Origin: Hydractinia symbiolongicarpus
Taxonomy: Eukaryota; Cnidaria; Hydrozoa; Anthoathecata; Hydractiniidae
Assembly: GCF_029227915.1 (NCBI RefSeq)
Contig: NC_079880.1
Coordinates: 19,528,501 to 19,592,500 of the forward strand
DNA length: 64,000 nt
Reading direction: 5' to 3'
Shown: positions 48,901 through 59,500 of the stretch, one piece after another
Layout of the letters: each line of letters opens with the position of its first letter
Numbering within the stretch: the stretch's first letter is position 1
Position numbers and translations under genes: made by a program
Notes under the pieces: model-generated
What the model saw: the letters and a program-made list of their open reading frames with translations, nothing else
Database searches by the model: none
Told to the model about the DNA's origin: nothing

Positions 48901-51401
48901 AGTTTGTTTATTTTTCATAGTTCGTCCTGGGTACATCTTGTCACGTGTGTGTTTTATTTTTGGTAGGCTGGAAGTAGCAGCACTTCACCAAGTTGTGTGT
49001 TGATAACAGGTCCAAATATGGGCGGAAAATCAACTTTAATGCGCCAAGCGGGCGTTATACTTATCATGGCGCAACTTGTAAGTATTTTGCGTATTCTGTT
49101 TGAATAGTCTTATCCAGTCCTCCAACGGCCACTCTATATCATTCACTTTTAACGAAAGTTATATATCGTTAGAAATTCTGCAACATCAAGGAATTTTAGA
49201 GCAGATCCAAAAAGCTTTGAAAGTAAGAGCAAAGAAATTGCAAATCTATGGATTTTTAGTATATCTTTCCAAGCCTATGATATCGTTGGATACACCAGGC
49301 AACTGTGGAAAGATTGTTTGGAAAAGTTTAGAATAATTTTATTTTGTCTTTTAAGGGTTGTCACGTACCAGCAGAGGTGTGCAGATTCACTCCTGTGGAT
49401 AGAGTATTCACAAGACTTGGTGCTAGGGACAGGATTCTTCATGGTAATGTGAAGATGTCTGATTAAAGCTTTTTCACTTCTTTTTTTGTTTATTCTTTAG
49501 AACTATCTTCACTGATTAAACGCCTAGATTGATTTTTTTCGCAATCTCAAACTGACTTGCTACAATATCTATTTCTCATGTCAGAAATTATTTCGTTAAA
49601 ACTGCTTGCTAAAGTTTGTAGAATCACACTACTTTCTCAGGAAATAATTCGCTTTTAGAACGTTGAGGACGGGGTGCTTTTCTGAAATAAGGAACCTTCT
49701 TATTTCAGGAAATGTGCTATTTGAATCTAAGTAATAAATTTGGAGGAGAAAAGAGGCAATATGAATATAATCCTTCTCAAAATGTAAACAAATGCTTACT
49801 TCTAACCAAGACAATACTCATAGAAAAATAAAACTACATTTATTTGCTACGCCGGTAATGGGATTGACATGATCATGTTACTTCCTGTATTTAATACTTT
49901 TGTTTTTATTTGCAGGTGAAAGCACTTTCTTTGTGGAGCTGAGTGAAACATCAACAATATTCCAACATGCAACCAAGCATTCTTTAGTATTGCTGGACGA
50001 GCTTGGTGAGTGTCATAGTTAACACGTTTAGCATCCTCCGAATATAATTTTTCACAAAAACGAAGCTTTTCTAAATAAATTATGATTTGTGATGTACTTA
50101 AATTTTTTGACGGCTCACTATCTTCTTCATGCATAAAAATGATAAGTTACGAAGAACCATCGGTGTTAAAGTAGTTAACCTATGTATCAATTCCGCCTTC
50201 TCTAATCCCAGTTGTTGCCATATAGCATCACTAGTAAGGGTTTAAGAACGTACATTCTCTGATTTCTATATTTCTATATTGCTGCTGTGTTAGGCACAAC
50301 AGATTTTTTATCAGAAAGTTTGTAAGAAAAAAGATAAATATTTTAAGTTAGAACGAAGACTGTTGTTTCTCCTGTGAAGTACGAATTTAAATTTGTCGTT
50401 TTTCACGAAATTGTCGTAATTAGGTCGCGGTACTGCGACGTACGATGGCACCGCTATCGCTTCCGCCGTCGTGCATGACTTAGCCAACAGAATCGGTTGT
50501 CGTACATTATTCTCTACTCATTACCATTCTTTGGTGGAAGAGTTTAGTCAAGATGTCAACATAAGTCTCGGACACATGGTAAGATTGATTTTCTTCACAT
50601 AAAATATACGTTACAATAATTGTTTTTTAAATAAGAAAAAACATGTAATACAATCTTAGCCCCAAATAACTTTCTCCTTTAAATGATAAAAATAAAAGGT
50701 TTAGCTTTGACAAGCACGCGTAAGGTTATACAGCTGAACATGTTGCGTTGTTAACAACCTTTTATTTTTACCGTTAGGCTTGTATGGTAGAAAAGGATGA
50801 GGAAGACGACGACCCTACGAACGAAACAATCACCTTTCTTTATAAATTCACATCTGGAGCGTGTCCAAAAAGTTATGGTTTCAATGCTGCTAAGCTTGCT
50901 GGCTTGCCCCTATCTGTAAGTTGAATGCTCTCCGTTGTTAATGTGTTTTAGAGAATGGTGCACTCCGTTGTAGTTTTGATTGGTTTTTGTCGTTTCTTTT
51001 TATTTGTTTCTTTTTTGTCTTATTTATTTATTGATTTATGTACCGTTAGATAATAAAATCTGCACACGCGAAAGCAGCCTTGTTCGAAACTTCGACAAAA
51101 AACAGTCGTTTATTGAGGTAAAACATTTCGTTGATTTCATACTTCTTCCAAGACAACATATAATATTCAACCAACCGAAGTCTGTTTTTTTAAATAGTCG
51201 AACGTTCAAATAAACCTGTTTCCTCTTCGCCTCGTTTTTAAAACTTACCGCTATCAGAATGAAAATTTATAAGGGAGATAATATCGGATGTCATTAAGGA
51301 GGTAGGTTGTAAAAACTTTTGTCAGGTCTGTTTCTTCTTTTAGGTCTGTGCTCAATTCGTCTGCTGAACAGTTGAGAGGTCGTCTGCAACAAGTAATCTG
51401 A
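18446..51401 (+). CDS. MSH6: DNA mismatch repair protein Msh6 (MutS homologue), 41 exons, 1278 aa
   Basis: Msh6 pairs with Msh2 in MutS-alpha and recognises base mismatches and small loops in the nucleus. Residues 2-10 (KNLLNYFKK) resemble a degenerate PCNA-binding box. A PWWP domain follows (about 35-95, [16 protein letters not shown]), then an acidic and basic linker. The mismatch-reading FYE motif is at 384-386, Walker [10 protein letters not shown] at 1058-1066, Walker B LVLLDE at 1133-1138 and the STHYH switch at 1170-1174. Exons: 18446-18714, 21258-21459, 22074-22176, 22320-22432, 23261-23470, 23541-23684, 23900-23938, 24143-24202, 26021-26095, 26541-26617, 26706-26752, 27090-27140, 27387-27463, 27616-27690, 27797-27868, 28362-28452, 29246-29331, 29662-29698, 29777-29846, 29942-29996, 30209-30271, 30645-30750, 31343-31406, 33118-33240, 33824-33919, 34266-34309, 34726-34772, 35019-35073, 35193-35293, 46520-46541, 46764-46974, 47401-47472, 47547-47619, 48413-48511, 48967-49077, 49356-49443, 49916-50005, 50424-50578, 50778-50915, 51050-51117, 51344-51401. 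All phases agree. Intron 29 hosts another gene on the other strand. Confidence 0.97.
18913..18950 (+). repeat. (GTAA)n microsatellite in MSH6 intron 1
   Basis: About eight GTAA units run in tandem, followed by ACATTTATTTACC. Each step recreates GTAAGT, the consensus 5' splice site, about 200 bp downstream of the true exon 1 donor. Confidence 0.95.
19921..20105. repeat. Imperfect inverted repeat in MSH6 intron 1
   Basis: The left arm (about 19921-20002) and right arm (about 20025-20105) are complementary with a short loop. Shared words include GCAGATCCCAAGTT, TCGTCAGCAAAAAA and GAGGCCTGGG. It could be a palindromic mobile element or an inverted local duplication. Confidence 0.8.
20309..20665 (-). 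mobile_element. tRNA-derived SINE in MSH6 intron 1
   Basis: Read on the minus strand, the element opens with a tRNA-like head. An A-box-like TAGATTAGTGG (about 20647-20657) is followed by a perfect B box GGTTCGATTCC (about 20602-20612), the spacing of a Pol III internal promoter. A GC-richer body follows, then a body with no tRNA similarity, ending in an (ATCT)n tail at 20309-20327. The head cannot fold into a full functional tRNA, so I call a SINE and not a tRNA gene. No target duplication was found at its 5' end, where the 374-bp inverted repeat begins. Confidence 0.75.
20668..21041 (+). repeat. Left arm of a perfect 374-bp inverted repeat
   Basis: It is the exact reverse complement of 21529-21902 by base-by-base reading; paired coordinates always sum to 42570, so there are no indels. 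The inner edge runs into a short TTCTCTATG-type tandem repeat (about 21032-21078). Confidence 0.93.
21529..21902 (-). repeat. Right arm of the perfect 374-bp inverted repeat
   Basis: It lies in MSH6 intron 2, 69 bp after exon 2. Together with the left arm it brackets exon 2 with a 487-bp spacer. The short open frames on both arms are copies of each other and not genes. Confidence 0.93.
24397..25620 (-). mobile_element. Internally deleted RTE-like LINE in MSH6 intron 8
   Basis: The minus strand encodes two pieces of a non-LTR retrotransposon. 25519-25165 carries the segment before the reverse transcriptase core ([30 protein letters not shown]), then a short [16 protein letters not shown] remnant. 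25051-24422 carries the post-catalytic thumb ([46 protein letters not shown]). The RT core between them, including the catalytic YADD region, is missing. The 3' end is a conserved untranslated block (AACGTCCGTTTTCCATGC) with a CAT trinucleotide tail at 24397-24413. It cannot move by itself. Confidence 0.88.
31515..31640 (-). repeat. Reverse copy of the dispersed ACTAGTC repeat
   Basis: Contains GGTGGATTTATCCACGGGCC and TCCAACAAGTACT near 31600-31631, the complement of the family's 5' end. It lies in MSH6 intron 23. Confidence 0.6.
31848..32050. repeat. About 49-bp tandem repeat, four copies
   Basis: The unit contains CTGTTTTCTTTCGACTGTG followed by TCAATTATAATCTCTCACTA. Copies differ by a few substitutions. 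It lies in MSH6 intron 23. Confidence 0.85.
32166..32912 (+). repeat. Long copy of the dispersed ACTAGTC repeat with an internal duplication
   Basis: Begins AACTAGTCAATAAAGCCCGT and ends with a GACA run and TATTATTATATAGATT. Two segments of about 100 bp inside it (about 32290-32390 and 32450-32550) are related, sharing TGTATAGGATCAT and GAAAC.TGATCAA. It carries no protein-coding capacity that I recognise. Confidence 0.65.
33650..33705 (-). mobile_element. Second fragment of the RTE-like 3' end
   Basis: GAGTTGGACAGGGTAAATTA and AATCGGATCTAGACAATAC match, with a few changes, the 3' untranslated block of the LINE at about 24447-24500. It is followed by a microsatellite. Confidence 0.6.
33712..33798. 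repeat. (ATTC)n microsatellite
   Basis: Imperfect tandem ATTC units shortly upstream of MSH6 exon 25. Confidence 0.95.
36895..45829 (-). CDS. CUB-Ig ionotropic-glutamate-receptor-like potassium channel (15 exons, 755 aa)
   Basis: Exons from 5' to 3' on the minus strand: 45829-45782, 44852-44816, 43808-43522, 42712-42565, 42003-41816, 40885-40762, 40224-40061, 39934-39795, 39522-39357, 39240-39146, 38780-38624, 38480-38417, 38297-38032, 37628-37472, 37121-36895. All phases agree. Signal peptide 1-16; CUB about 30-173; one Ig domain about 175-277 ([18 protein letters not shown]); binding lobe S1 about 280-410 ([22 protein letters not shown]); M1 about 412-434; pore with TTVGYGD at 463-469; M2 about 478-505; S2 about 506-630 ([21 protein letters not shown]); M3 about 642-664; tail to 755. 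This is eukaryotic iGluR topology with a K+ selectivity filter, as in bacterial GluR0. Predicted: a plasma-membrane ligand-gated K+ channel, probably tetrameric. Lobe residues that bind glutamate are not clearly conserved, so the ligand is open. It lies wholly inside MSH6 intron 29. Confidence 0.9.
37290..37412 (+). repeat. Copy of the dispersed ACTAGTC repeat
   Basis: AACTAGTCGGTAACCCGTAG at 37293 and GAATGCGGCTATTATTGAAG at about 37381 give the family's start and end. It lies in an intron of the channel gene. Confidence 0.65.
41075..41330 (+). repeat. One partial and one fuller copy of the dispersed ACTAGTC repeat
   Basis: A partial copy (GCTAGCACGTGGAAAAATAT) is followed at about 41193 by ACTAGTCATTGACACGTG, later GACAGACAG, ATTCGGCTATTTC and ATAGAGATATC. 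Both lie in an intron of the channel gene. Confidence 0.65.
41555..41815. repeat. About 20-bp minisatellite starting at a splice donor of the channel gene
   Basis: Degenerate units of the form ATGCTTGACCCACATTCAA run about a dozen times. On the coding (minus) strand the donor of exon 5 (AAG followed by GTGGGTCATGCATAG) is itself the first repeat unit. Confidence 0.85.
43845..44581. mobile_element. piggyBac-type MITE in an intron of the channel gene
   Basis: TTAA at 43841-43844 and 44582-44585 flank terminal inverted repeats CCCTATTCGGTCC and GGACCGAATAGGG, the TTAA-CCC signature of the piggyBac superfamily. Subterminal G/C runs (GCGGATTCCGCCCCCC and its complement) are also inverted. At 737 bp with no transposase it is non-autonomous. 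The homopolymer G run near 43859-43874 is a likely length-variable site. Confidence 0.85.
45310..45692. other. GC-richer block, probable transposon fragment
   Basis: Both strands are open for long stretches and the composition differs from the surrounding AT-rich intron. It contains a CCCATGCCCATGCCCACACC run. It ends AACAAATAAATTTATC, a tail like that of a retroelement. I do not recognise the protein on either strand. Confidence 0.4.
46520..46541 (+). other. 22-nt MSH6 microexon (exon 30)
   Basis: AGCATAAATTATTGGGGAACAG lies between a TTTTAG acceptor and a GTACG donor. In phase it supplies S-I-N-Y-W-G-T-G between the MGCS end of exon 29 and the [10 protein letters not shown] start of exon 31, the conserved YWG[12 protein letters not shown] stretch of Msh6. 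Without it the frame is lost. Confidence 0.95.
48590..48765. repeat. About 40-bp degenerate tandem repeat
   Basis: Units share GGGGAAAACCC.GAGAGT and TGAGTTCC; about four copies lie in MSH6 intron 34. Confidence 0.75.
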
Positions 51402-53574
51402 CTTCACATGACGTGCATTGTTTAACTAAGCGCAGAGGCCTTTATGTGAGGAATCTTGGAGGCGTATTACATCCGACAGTGATGCAAAGATTAAAGAAAC
51501 ACTTGTACATAGGAAGAACTGGCTGCTTTAACTTGCAGTAGACCATTGAAATAAGCATGTATATACAGAAGAAGAATTTCTTAAAGTTTTGTTATGTTGT
51601 ATAAAGAGAAAGGTTTTATACACGAGTGGGAGATTTTCTCTACCCGACTTGAGGTTTATTGAAGCGTGTTTTTAATATAACCCAGGTGCTAAGTGTCTGG
51701 GGCTGGGATTGTTGAAACGTGTTTTTAATGCGACCCAAAGTGTTTGGGCCTGGAATAAGGCCAAGGCGACAGGTCGCGCACCCCCCTCCTTCTGCTGAGC
51801 AACTTTCACAGTTGGACTGTTATTCCAGATTCAATATGTCAGAGTTCATTTTTCGTTTTAGTACACTATTGCTCAACAGACCCAAAGAGTCGAGGTAGGT
51901 TTTCTAATGCCACTGATTGTCAGTAAAAATAAAGGTGTAAGCAACTATTTATCGCATGAAAACTCTGCGATATGAAAATTTTGTGGATTTGTTTCGAAAA
52001 TGTTATTTAATTTAAGGAAAATTAACGACACCGGCTTGTGAATTAAAAGAAAAATCTCGTGTATAAGAAGGAGCTTTTTGTTTCTCTTGCAAAAAAATCA
52101 AATTATTTATCTGTTAAGGTCACCAAGACGTCTGTAAAGGTTCCTTTGGGCTCAAAAATATCATCATCATCGTTGACGATCTGACATTTTAATTTTGCAG
52201 TTAATAGACCTTTCCGAATTTCTTAATTATGCCAAACTCAATTAAAGAGGTCGATACTAAAAATGATTTTTATCCCTAAGTTCCTTAGCAAAAGGTGTAA
52301 CAAATTACCTAATTTTGTAAATATTTTTATTCGTTAAGTGCCACAATTGCGAACTGAAAGTTGCGGTCAAACCCTTCATATAGCCGATTTTCCTAAGAAT
52401 AGCCTCGTTTTGAAAATAATTATTTTCTTCAAATCCAAATAAAATGCAACCAAAATATTATATTGCTTTAAAAACTTCATTTTTTTATAATAATTTAATA
52501 TTCTATCTGAATATCCTTATTTAAAGAGCACAGAACCATTTCTGGATGACGTCATTATCAGAATTTATGAAATTCGGGGTGTATTTCTAAACCCATTTTT
52601 CGCGGCTGTAAGGACCCTACCGCGAATCTGCACAATTTACAGGGGAGCAATTCGATAGCTAAAAAGTCTGTCCCCCCTTCTGAGCAACTCAAGAGTTTCC
52701 TTGTGACTTTTATTAAACCTGATTGCTATAAAAAACTTCCAAGACGACTGAAAGCGCGATGTTTCTGGGTCATTATAGCACCGAAAACGTTCATTTTTCG
52801 CAAAGGTACAGAATATCTCTTAAAATCATAAATAGCCTCGTCTAAGTGGATTTGATGTTGAGTCTGCGCGAAGTATTGAATTTACCAGGGGATAGTAAAA
52901 AATGCGGAAATTTGATGTTACAGCAGGTACCGATTTTTTCTTTTCTAGGACAGGGCTAAAGGACAGAATTATTTCCTGTTGACAGCAGAAAAAAATCGCT
53001 AAAAAACGTTAGAAAGTAATAAACTATAAAACGCATTTAGCACGGATACACAACAGTCCAACGCCAGTCCCAGTATTGCTATTGTCTCTATATCTTGTGA
53101 AACTTGACAATAATACACAACCTTCTCCACAGGGTAACTTTCACCTTTTCCGACATCGGGAGGGCGTAGGTAAGTGACCCTGGGAACGAGGTTGAATAAT
53201 ACACAACTTCGGATACTTGCACCTTTCCTGATATAGATAAAAGCAGATACATTGCATTATGGTTGGGTGAATAATAAACATGGGGGAGTATATTGGGCAC
53301 ATAAGAGCATGAATTACGATCATTGTTGAGAACAACACCAAGTAAAAATTTTGACTTTCTTTTATTATTTTGTTATTTTTACAATTTAGATCTTTTTAAA
53401 TTTACTCTTTTTTTATCTTTATATAACAAAGCAAGTTCTTTATGTGACTCATCAATTCGAATGGTGAAACTTTTACACCGGGTTTGCAACGAAGTTCTAT
53501 ATTTATGTGTATGTAAAATAAATGAGATTTTATATCTATATAAAAAAAATAAAAATATTAATATACAAAGGTAA
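51402..53574. other. Region between the convergent MSH6 and EXOC3 stops
   Basis: It contains the 3' untranslated regions of both genes. An AATAAA lies near 51929 for MSH6. 51655-51760 holds a tandem duplication (two GTGTTTTTAAT blocks about 60 bp apart). Otherwise nothing recognisable; the frames at 53088-53341 overlap and lack support. Confidence 0.5.
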
Positions 53575-56500
53575 TTATTTTTTGAATCTGGATTCTAATG
53601 ATTCGAGGACAGATCCAGCAGGAGTGATTCTGCCAAATATTACATCATTTTTCTGATCTGGCGGAGTTTCATCAACTTCTCGTATTTTTAAGTCGGCTAT
53701 CAACTAAAAAACATGAATGAATTGAGTCTGTGAATTAACGAAAAAAAACAGGCAAGAATTTACCATTTCAATATAACCGGCATGTATATTTAGATCTAAA
53801 GATTGTTAGGTTATGTAGATTACGTAAATCTGTATTAGAGACGGGTTAGAACGAAAAATAAAATTGAAATAATGTAAAAACAAAACGAAATGTAAAAAAT
53901 CCCACTATTGTTTTCGTAACGAGAATAAAAAGGTCATCAACATTTCCATTGTTTCCAATAAACGCCTTCCCCAACGTGGTATTTATTAAAGGGGTGCCTA
54001 TTAAACAGGGCGGAATGTAACTACAACGGGCGTTAGATTAAAAGGGACGTGTGTCAGCAACGGCCGTTGTGGGTTGCGTGACTAATGACAAATGACGTAT
54101 AAACTTCGCGTAAACGGGTGCTGAAGACAACAAAATCACAACAACTCCTCGGTGGAAGGGCGAGGCAGAAAAATTAACATCGTACTTGCAAACTCTCAGT
54201 CCTTCCCATGTCTCCACGAACCGCAAGAAGAGCCAACACGTGATCAGAACGAAAGTCAGGGTACGTAGTTGCCAGTCCCTAAAAAGAAACAATTCTTAAT
54301 TGATACTGCATTATTAAATACTAAAAACCATAAAATTTATAGTCCTCGGAACAAGAGACTTGAATAAGTTCGTCATTGTCTTTTTTTGGACTCTTTCGAC
54401 CGAATATAAATAAAAAGAGACCTGGAAACGCTTCTCACTATTGGGTGAGAAAAACCAGAATTTTTCTTCCAAAATAAACTGATATCGAAAATTATTGAAG
54501 TTGAGGAAAACACGCAACAAAACTAGGTTCAAAATAACAATCTGTTATTTGTCATGCCTGACCAGATTTTGGAATAAGATTAACTATTGTCGTGTCTTTT
54601 CAAACTTGCGGTCGGTCGATTATGCACAGTCAAGAGTTAGAGAAACACTATAGATATTTTAACGCATTTTAAGATCTTTCCCGTCACATGATTTCAATGA
54701 TGTTGCGAATATGCCATTCAAGCTCCTGATATTTGCTTTGCAAGTACTTTAACTGACACAAAAATTTTTCGTTATTTCAATCCCTGCTGGATTTTGTTGG
54801 AAATTATTTATCGCATACCACTCTAGAAAGTCATTTGAAGTGCCTGATTAATGGCGTACATTACGCAAATAAAACACACAAAGGTAAATTAAAAAATACG
54901 AAACTAAGCTCTGTTAAAATAGCCAACTTCGAATTAAAACCGTTTGAATTAGTAAATGTGTCTGATCAGCGCTTTTTACGCAGGACCTCGTTTTGCAAAT
55001 CAAAAAAGGGTAAAACCAGGCTAATATGTAGCTGTTACTTGGGTGTACAACCAGGCTAATAAGTAGCTTTCACTTAGGGGTTAAACCAGGCTAATATGTA
55101 GCTGTCACTCAGGGGTAAAACCAGGCTAATATGTAGCCGTCACTCAGGGGTAAAACAAGGCTAATATGTAGCTGTTACTTAGGTGTAAAACCAGGCTAAT
55201 ATGTAGCTGTCACTTACAGAAACTTCTAATGAAACGACATCTGTACTTTTTATGCGCAACACTTCTGCGCAGGATTTCAACAAGACACATGGTGAATTTT
55301 CCTACAGAGAAATAGAACGAAATTTAATGTCCCCAAACAGGCTACGAATGGCTCTGATCACGCTCCTCCTGTGCCCTATACACGCAGTAAACAAAAACGA
55401 GTAGAATGACGTCATACACAATTCTCATAGACTGACTAATCGAGTATAAAGCGACTTACAAACTCTGGTAGTTTGGCTAACCGAGTAAAAGCTTCAGCTA
55501 ACTTTTTTCCTTCCTCTAAGATCTGCGCAGCCCCTTCTTTTCGCTCTTCGAAGTTTCGAAATATAATTCGCCTGAAAACAAACATATTTTATCAAAGAGT
55601 ATTTAAAGAATTTCTCACAACACCAGCTAATTTTTTTTTAACAATTCCAAGGTTATACAGTTTTTGCTATACAGTAGACATCCGTTAATTCGAGTGCCGC
55701 CTAATTCGAACTTTCAGTTATTTCGAACAAATTGCCAAGTCCCTTGAGTTTGGTTTAAAAAAGTCTTAAGGCGGGGGCAAACCAGTCCAAAATTTCATCC
55801 AACATGCAATTTTTGTGATGTTGGATGAAATGCAGGACTGGTTTGAGTCATTTCAAAATTTTGAAAAAATCTAAAATTTTCAAAAAAGAAGAAAAAAATC
55901 GTGTTGGACGATGTTGGATGAAGTTTGATCGCCGTCAAACATTTCATCCAACATTTTCGGCAAAATCAAAGGAATTCTCTATCTGAGTTGCGTAAATTTT
56001 CATGTTGGATTGGTTTGGTGGTACTTTTCATCCAACATATAAAAATCTCGCGAATTTCGAACGTTCAATTTTTTAATGGAATGATTTTAATTTGATGCGT
56101 TTCAATAAAAACATTACGAAGAGTAAGGGCGAGTCTTTCTTCTGCCAAGATTGGTCTGTGGCCACCAAAGTTGTTCATCTGACCCGGTGATATCAGATAG
56201 GATATTTCATTAAGGAGGAAATATCGAAATCCCCCACGTCCATCCGAAACATTTCCCTAAATCCGAATCTGTCTTCGATCTTCAATTCTTTAATGATTAA
56301 ATGACTAAAATATCTATTTTGTTCCCTTCTCTTTATCCACTCTCTTGTTTTTCCGCGGGTTGGTTTTTCATCGTCTGAATCGACGAGTTCATTCAGCAAC
56401 ATAAGCAGCACTGCAGAAATCCTTCCGTCCGCCATTTTGTTTTCATAAATGAATGAACTCTTTATCGTTTGAGTGTTTTTAAAAGCAGTCCCACAAACCT

Positions 56501-59500
56501 AAAATTTTGCTTCATCCAACATGCATTTTTTCATCCAACATGGGAAAAAAATGGTTTGCCCCCGCCTTTATATTTTCAGTTACTTAATTTGACCTCAGCT
56601 AATTTGAACATTTCGCTAATTCGAACAATTTTTTAGTCCCAAGGCTGCATTATGCTCGTTAATTCGAAAATTTGTGTATCGATAAATAAAATGTTATGGG
56701 AAAATAAAAAAAACGTTTTCAATTTTATTCATTTTTATTGCATCAATAGTGGCAAAATTTCTTTCAATTTATCAATTAAGTTGGCATTTCCAATAAAATG
56801 AAGTTTAGAAGGAATTTGGAGACCTTGCCCATTGCTAAGCAAACAACGTTAAAAGGTTTTTATAAAAAGTTGTAGTAAAGTTGAAAAAAAATCTATATTA
56901 GCATAAAACCTTTAAACGTTTATTAAAATTCTTGTTTTTTCTGAACTTCCGATAATCCGAACATTCGTTAATTCGAACAAATAATTTAGTCCCTTGCGTG
57001 TTCGAATAACAAACGTCTACCGTATTTTTGTTTTTAATCACAAAACAGCAGGAAAACACGGCGCCATAAAGACGATGTGTCATAACGACGACGAAATTAT
57101 TTTAGACGATATTCATATTTCTAGGTTTTTAAGTCTGTCTCCATAGAATGATGGAGGTTCAAGGTTTCAAAGGCCGGTAGATACAATAAATATAGTAATA
57201 ACAGAGAAAAACGTGATAATATACCAGTTAAAGTTAAGAATAAGGTTATCGTTTTAACAACCACTTACCTGGAGAGTATTGCACGAACATATTCGGTGAC
57301 TACTTTTACTTCGGCTGTTTTCATCAAATAATTGAACGCTCTAAAATAATTTATCACGATGTTAATATAAATAAATTTATTTACGATGGCAACACAAAGC
57401 CGTCACTAGCACTGAGGTTTATCATGGAAGGACATTTCTGCGCGGATGTTCATATATACGGCTTAATTAAAATAAAAATAAAACTTCTTGCAAATGAAAA
57501 CAAAAGAGAAATTTATAAAAAAAAATTTATCACATACTCAGGCTTAAGATGAACATAATCGTTCGCGTAATCTTCGAAAGTTGCGATTACTGTCGCGATT
57601 ATTACTGGTGAAGTCCACCTGTTAAGTAAAAATAAGGGCATCAACCACAAAAGCACGAAATGTTTTCAATACCATATTCAATGAAACGAACTTGATATTT
57701 TAAACATTCCTAAGACATTCACCGACATTCTTTAACACGGATTAATATAAGTTTTAGTACATGGGCATTTAAAAGATCAAATACGCGTTTTTCCTCGAAG
57801 TCACTAATTGATACAACAACCCACAGGGACAAGGTAACAGTTTTGAAAGCAATAATTTTAATTTAGGCAGTAGCTGAGTTTGTAGAGCCTCGCGAAAACA
57901 AAAAGACTCAAAAACAGTCTACTTCAAGTCTGAGTAAATTGATCTTTGTGGTTAAAAGTACGGAGCTAGAGCGCTCTACCTCAGCAACGCCATATCCCAA
58001 GTATATATCGTTAACAAATAACAGGTTTCCTTTCTGCTCCGCCCGTACCGACAAAAAGCCATCCTGACTAACTTTACGATTTAAGTGACCCCTAACGAAA
58101 GATTACATTTAGCGTTTATCAAAATTTTTGACTGAACCACAAAAGGTAATATTCAAAATGTTTTACCACTTGCGAGTCATTAATTCTTGTAAATGTGGAT
58201 CGAGGTCGACAAACACACCATCCAGGAGCATGCCACATACTTCTGTTGATAGATCTTTGTAACCCTTGATCATTTTATCAAAATTCTGTACTCTGTTCTG
58301 CCCAAACGTCTCCTCACCAAGATCGCCTCTCATTTGATTCTGAAAGGTAGATTCCACAATTTAACGGGTACGGATTAACCGATATTGCTCAAAAATATAA
58401 GTATCTAGGTTTACAGCTGAGATGATGGGGAGTGGGACAGGTTTTGACGGGTGGTTCGATATTAGTGGAATAGGTCTTTGCATCAAATACGATTTCACAA
58501 AAATTGAACTTGGCCTTAAATCACCCATGGTATTACAAAGTTAAATTTTTAATAATGATTGCGTCGCTACCATGGCTCTTTTATCATAACATTTTACTGA
58601 AATTTCTATGACGTGGATCACATCAGACATTTTCCTAAACTTGCCTGGAACTTACCCCATAATTTACTGGGCCAATTTTTTGGCAGATTGTCACGAATAT
58701 GCCAAAATCCGTTATGAGCCCTTAGGTTAGGAATTCAAGTTAGTTTCCAGATATAAAGATTAAAGATTAAAATCTTTTGGTCCAGTTGCAGCAAAAATGT
58801 TATAGGGTATAAAAATGCATTTACCAATATAGCCTAAAAACTTTATTTTGTGCGCAAAAAATCACGATCATGTTCAGCATACTTTTCATATTCACTGTGT
58901 AAATTTTTTAGAAAACAGAAACGAGGACCAAGAAGCAAGGAACCACCGAAGACACGTGTTAAGAAAATAGCTCTCGCGCAAACGAGGCAGACGACTGGCA
59001 GCGAGGCAAAAACATAATTTACTTTGTTATAATGGACTAAGGGAGCACACTATGGCTAGGACGTACCGAAAAGAAAATTTTGGACAAACACACTTAAAAT
59101 TTTTGGACTACAATTTTTCACGTTTCACATTTTGAGAGGGGGTGCCTTTTGTCTTATCGACTACGTTCCTGGACGTGATTTAGTAAGGGAAGTTGAATCG
59201 CGTAGGGAGGGGCAAAAACCAAATCTACTGTAAAATAAAATAAAAAATATGCATACTTTCATTTGTTCAGAGAATTCTGCAATCAACAGAGCATTATTTG
59301 CTACTGATACCTACAACAAGAAAAAAGGTATTTAGTGTCATCACTAATATTATAACGATACAAATTAGTTGTATTTACAAAGTATGTCCTAAGTCGGAAA
59401 TCTAATCTAGAAAAAAAAAACGGAATGGAGAGGAACAAAGATAATATTGGAGATTACAAAAATCCTCTTTTGTGTGAAAAAAACAATTTATACTTTTACT

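Larger units (their letters stand above)
55672..57022. mobile_element. pogo/Tigger-like DNA element in EXOC3 intron, split by a Harbinger insertion
   Basis: TA dinucleotides at 55670-55671 and 57023-57024 flank inverted ends CAGTAGACATCCGTTAATTC and (complement) CGGTAGACGTTTGTTATTCG. The body is full of TTAATTCGAAC words in both directions. TA target and CAGT-type ends fit the pogo/Tigger group of Tc1-mariner. No transposase of its own is visible. Confidence 0.7.
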
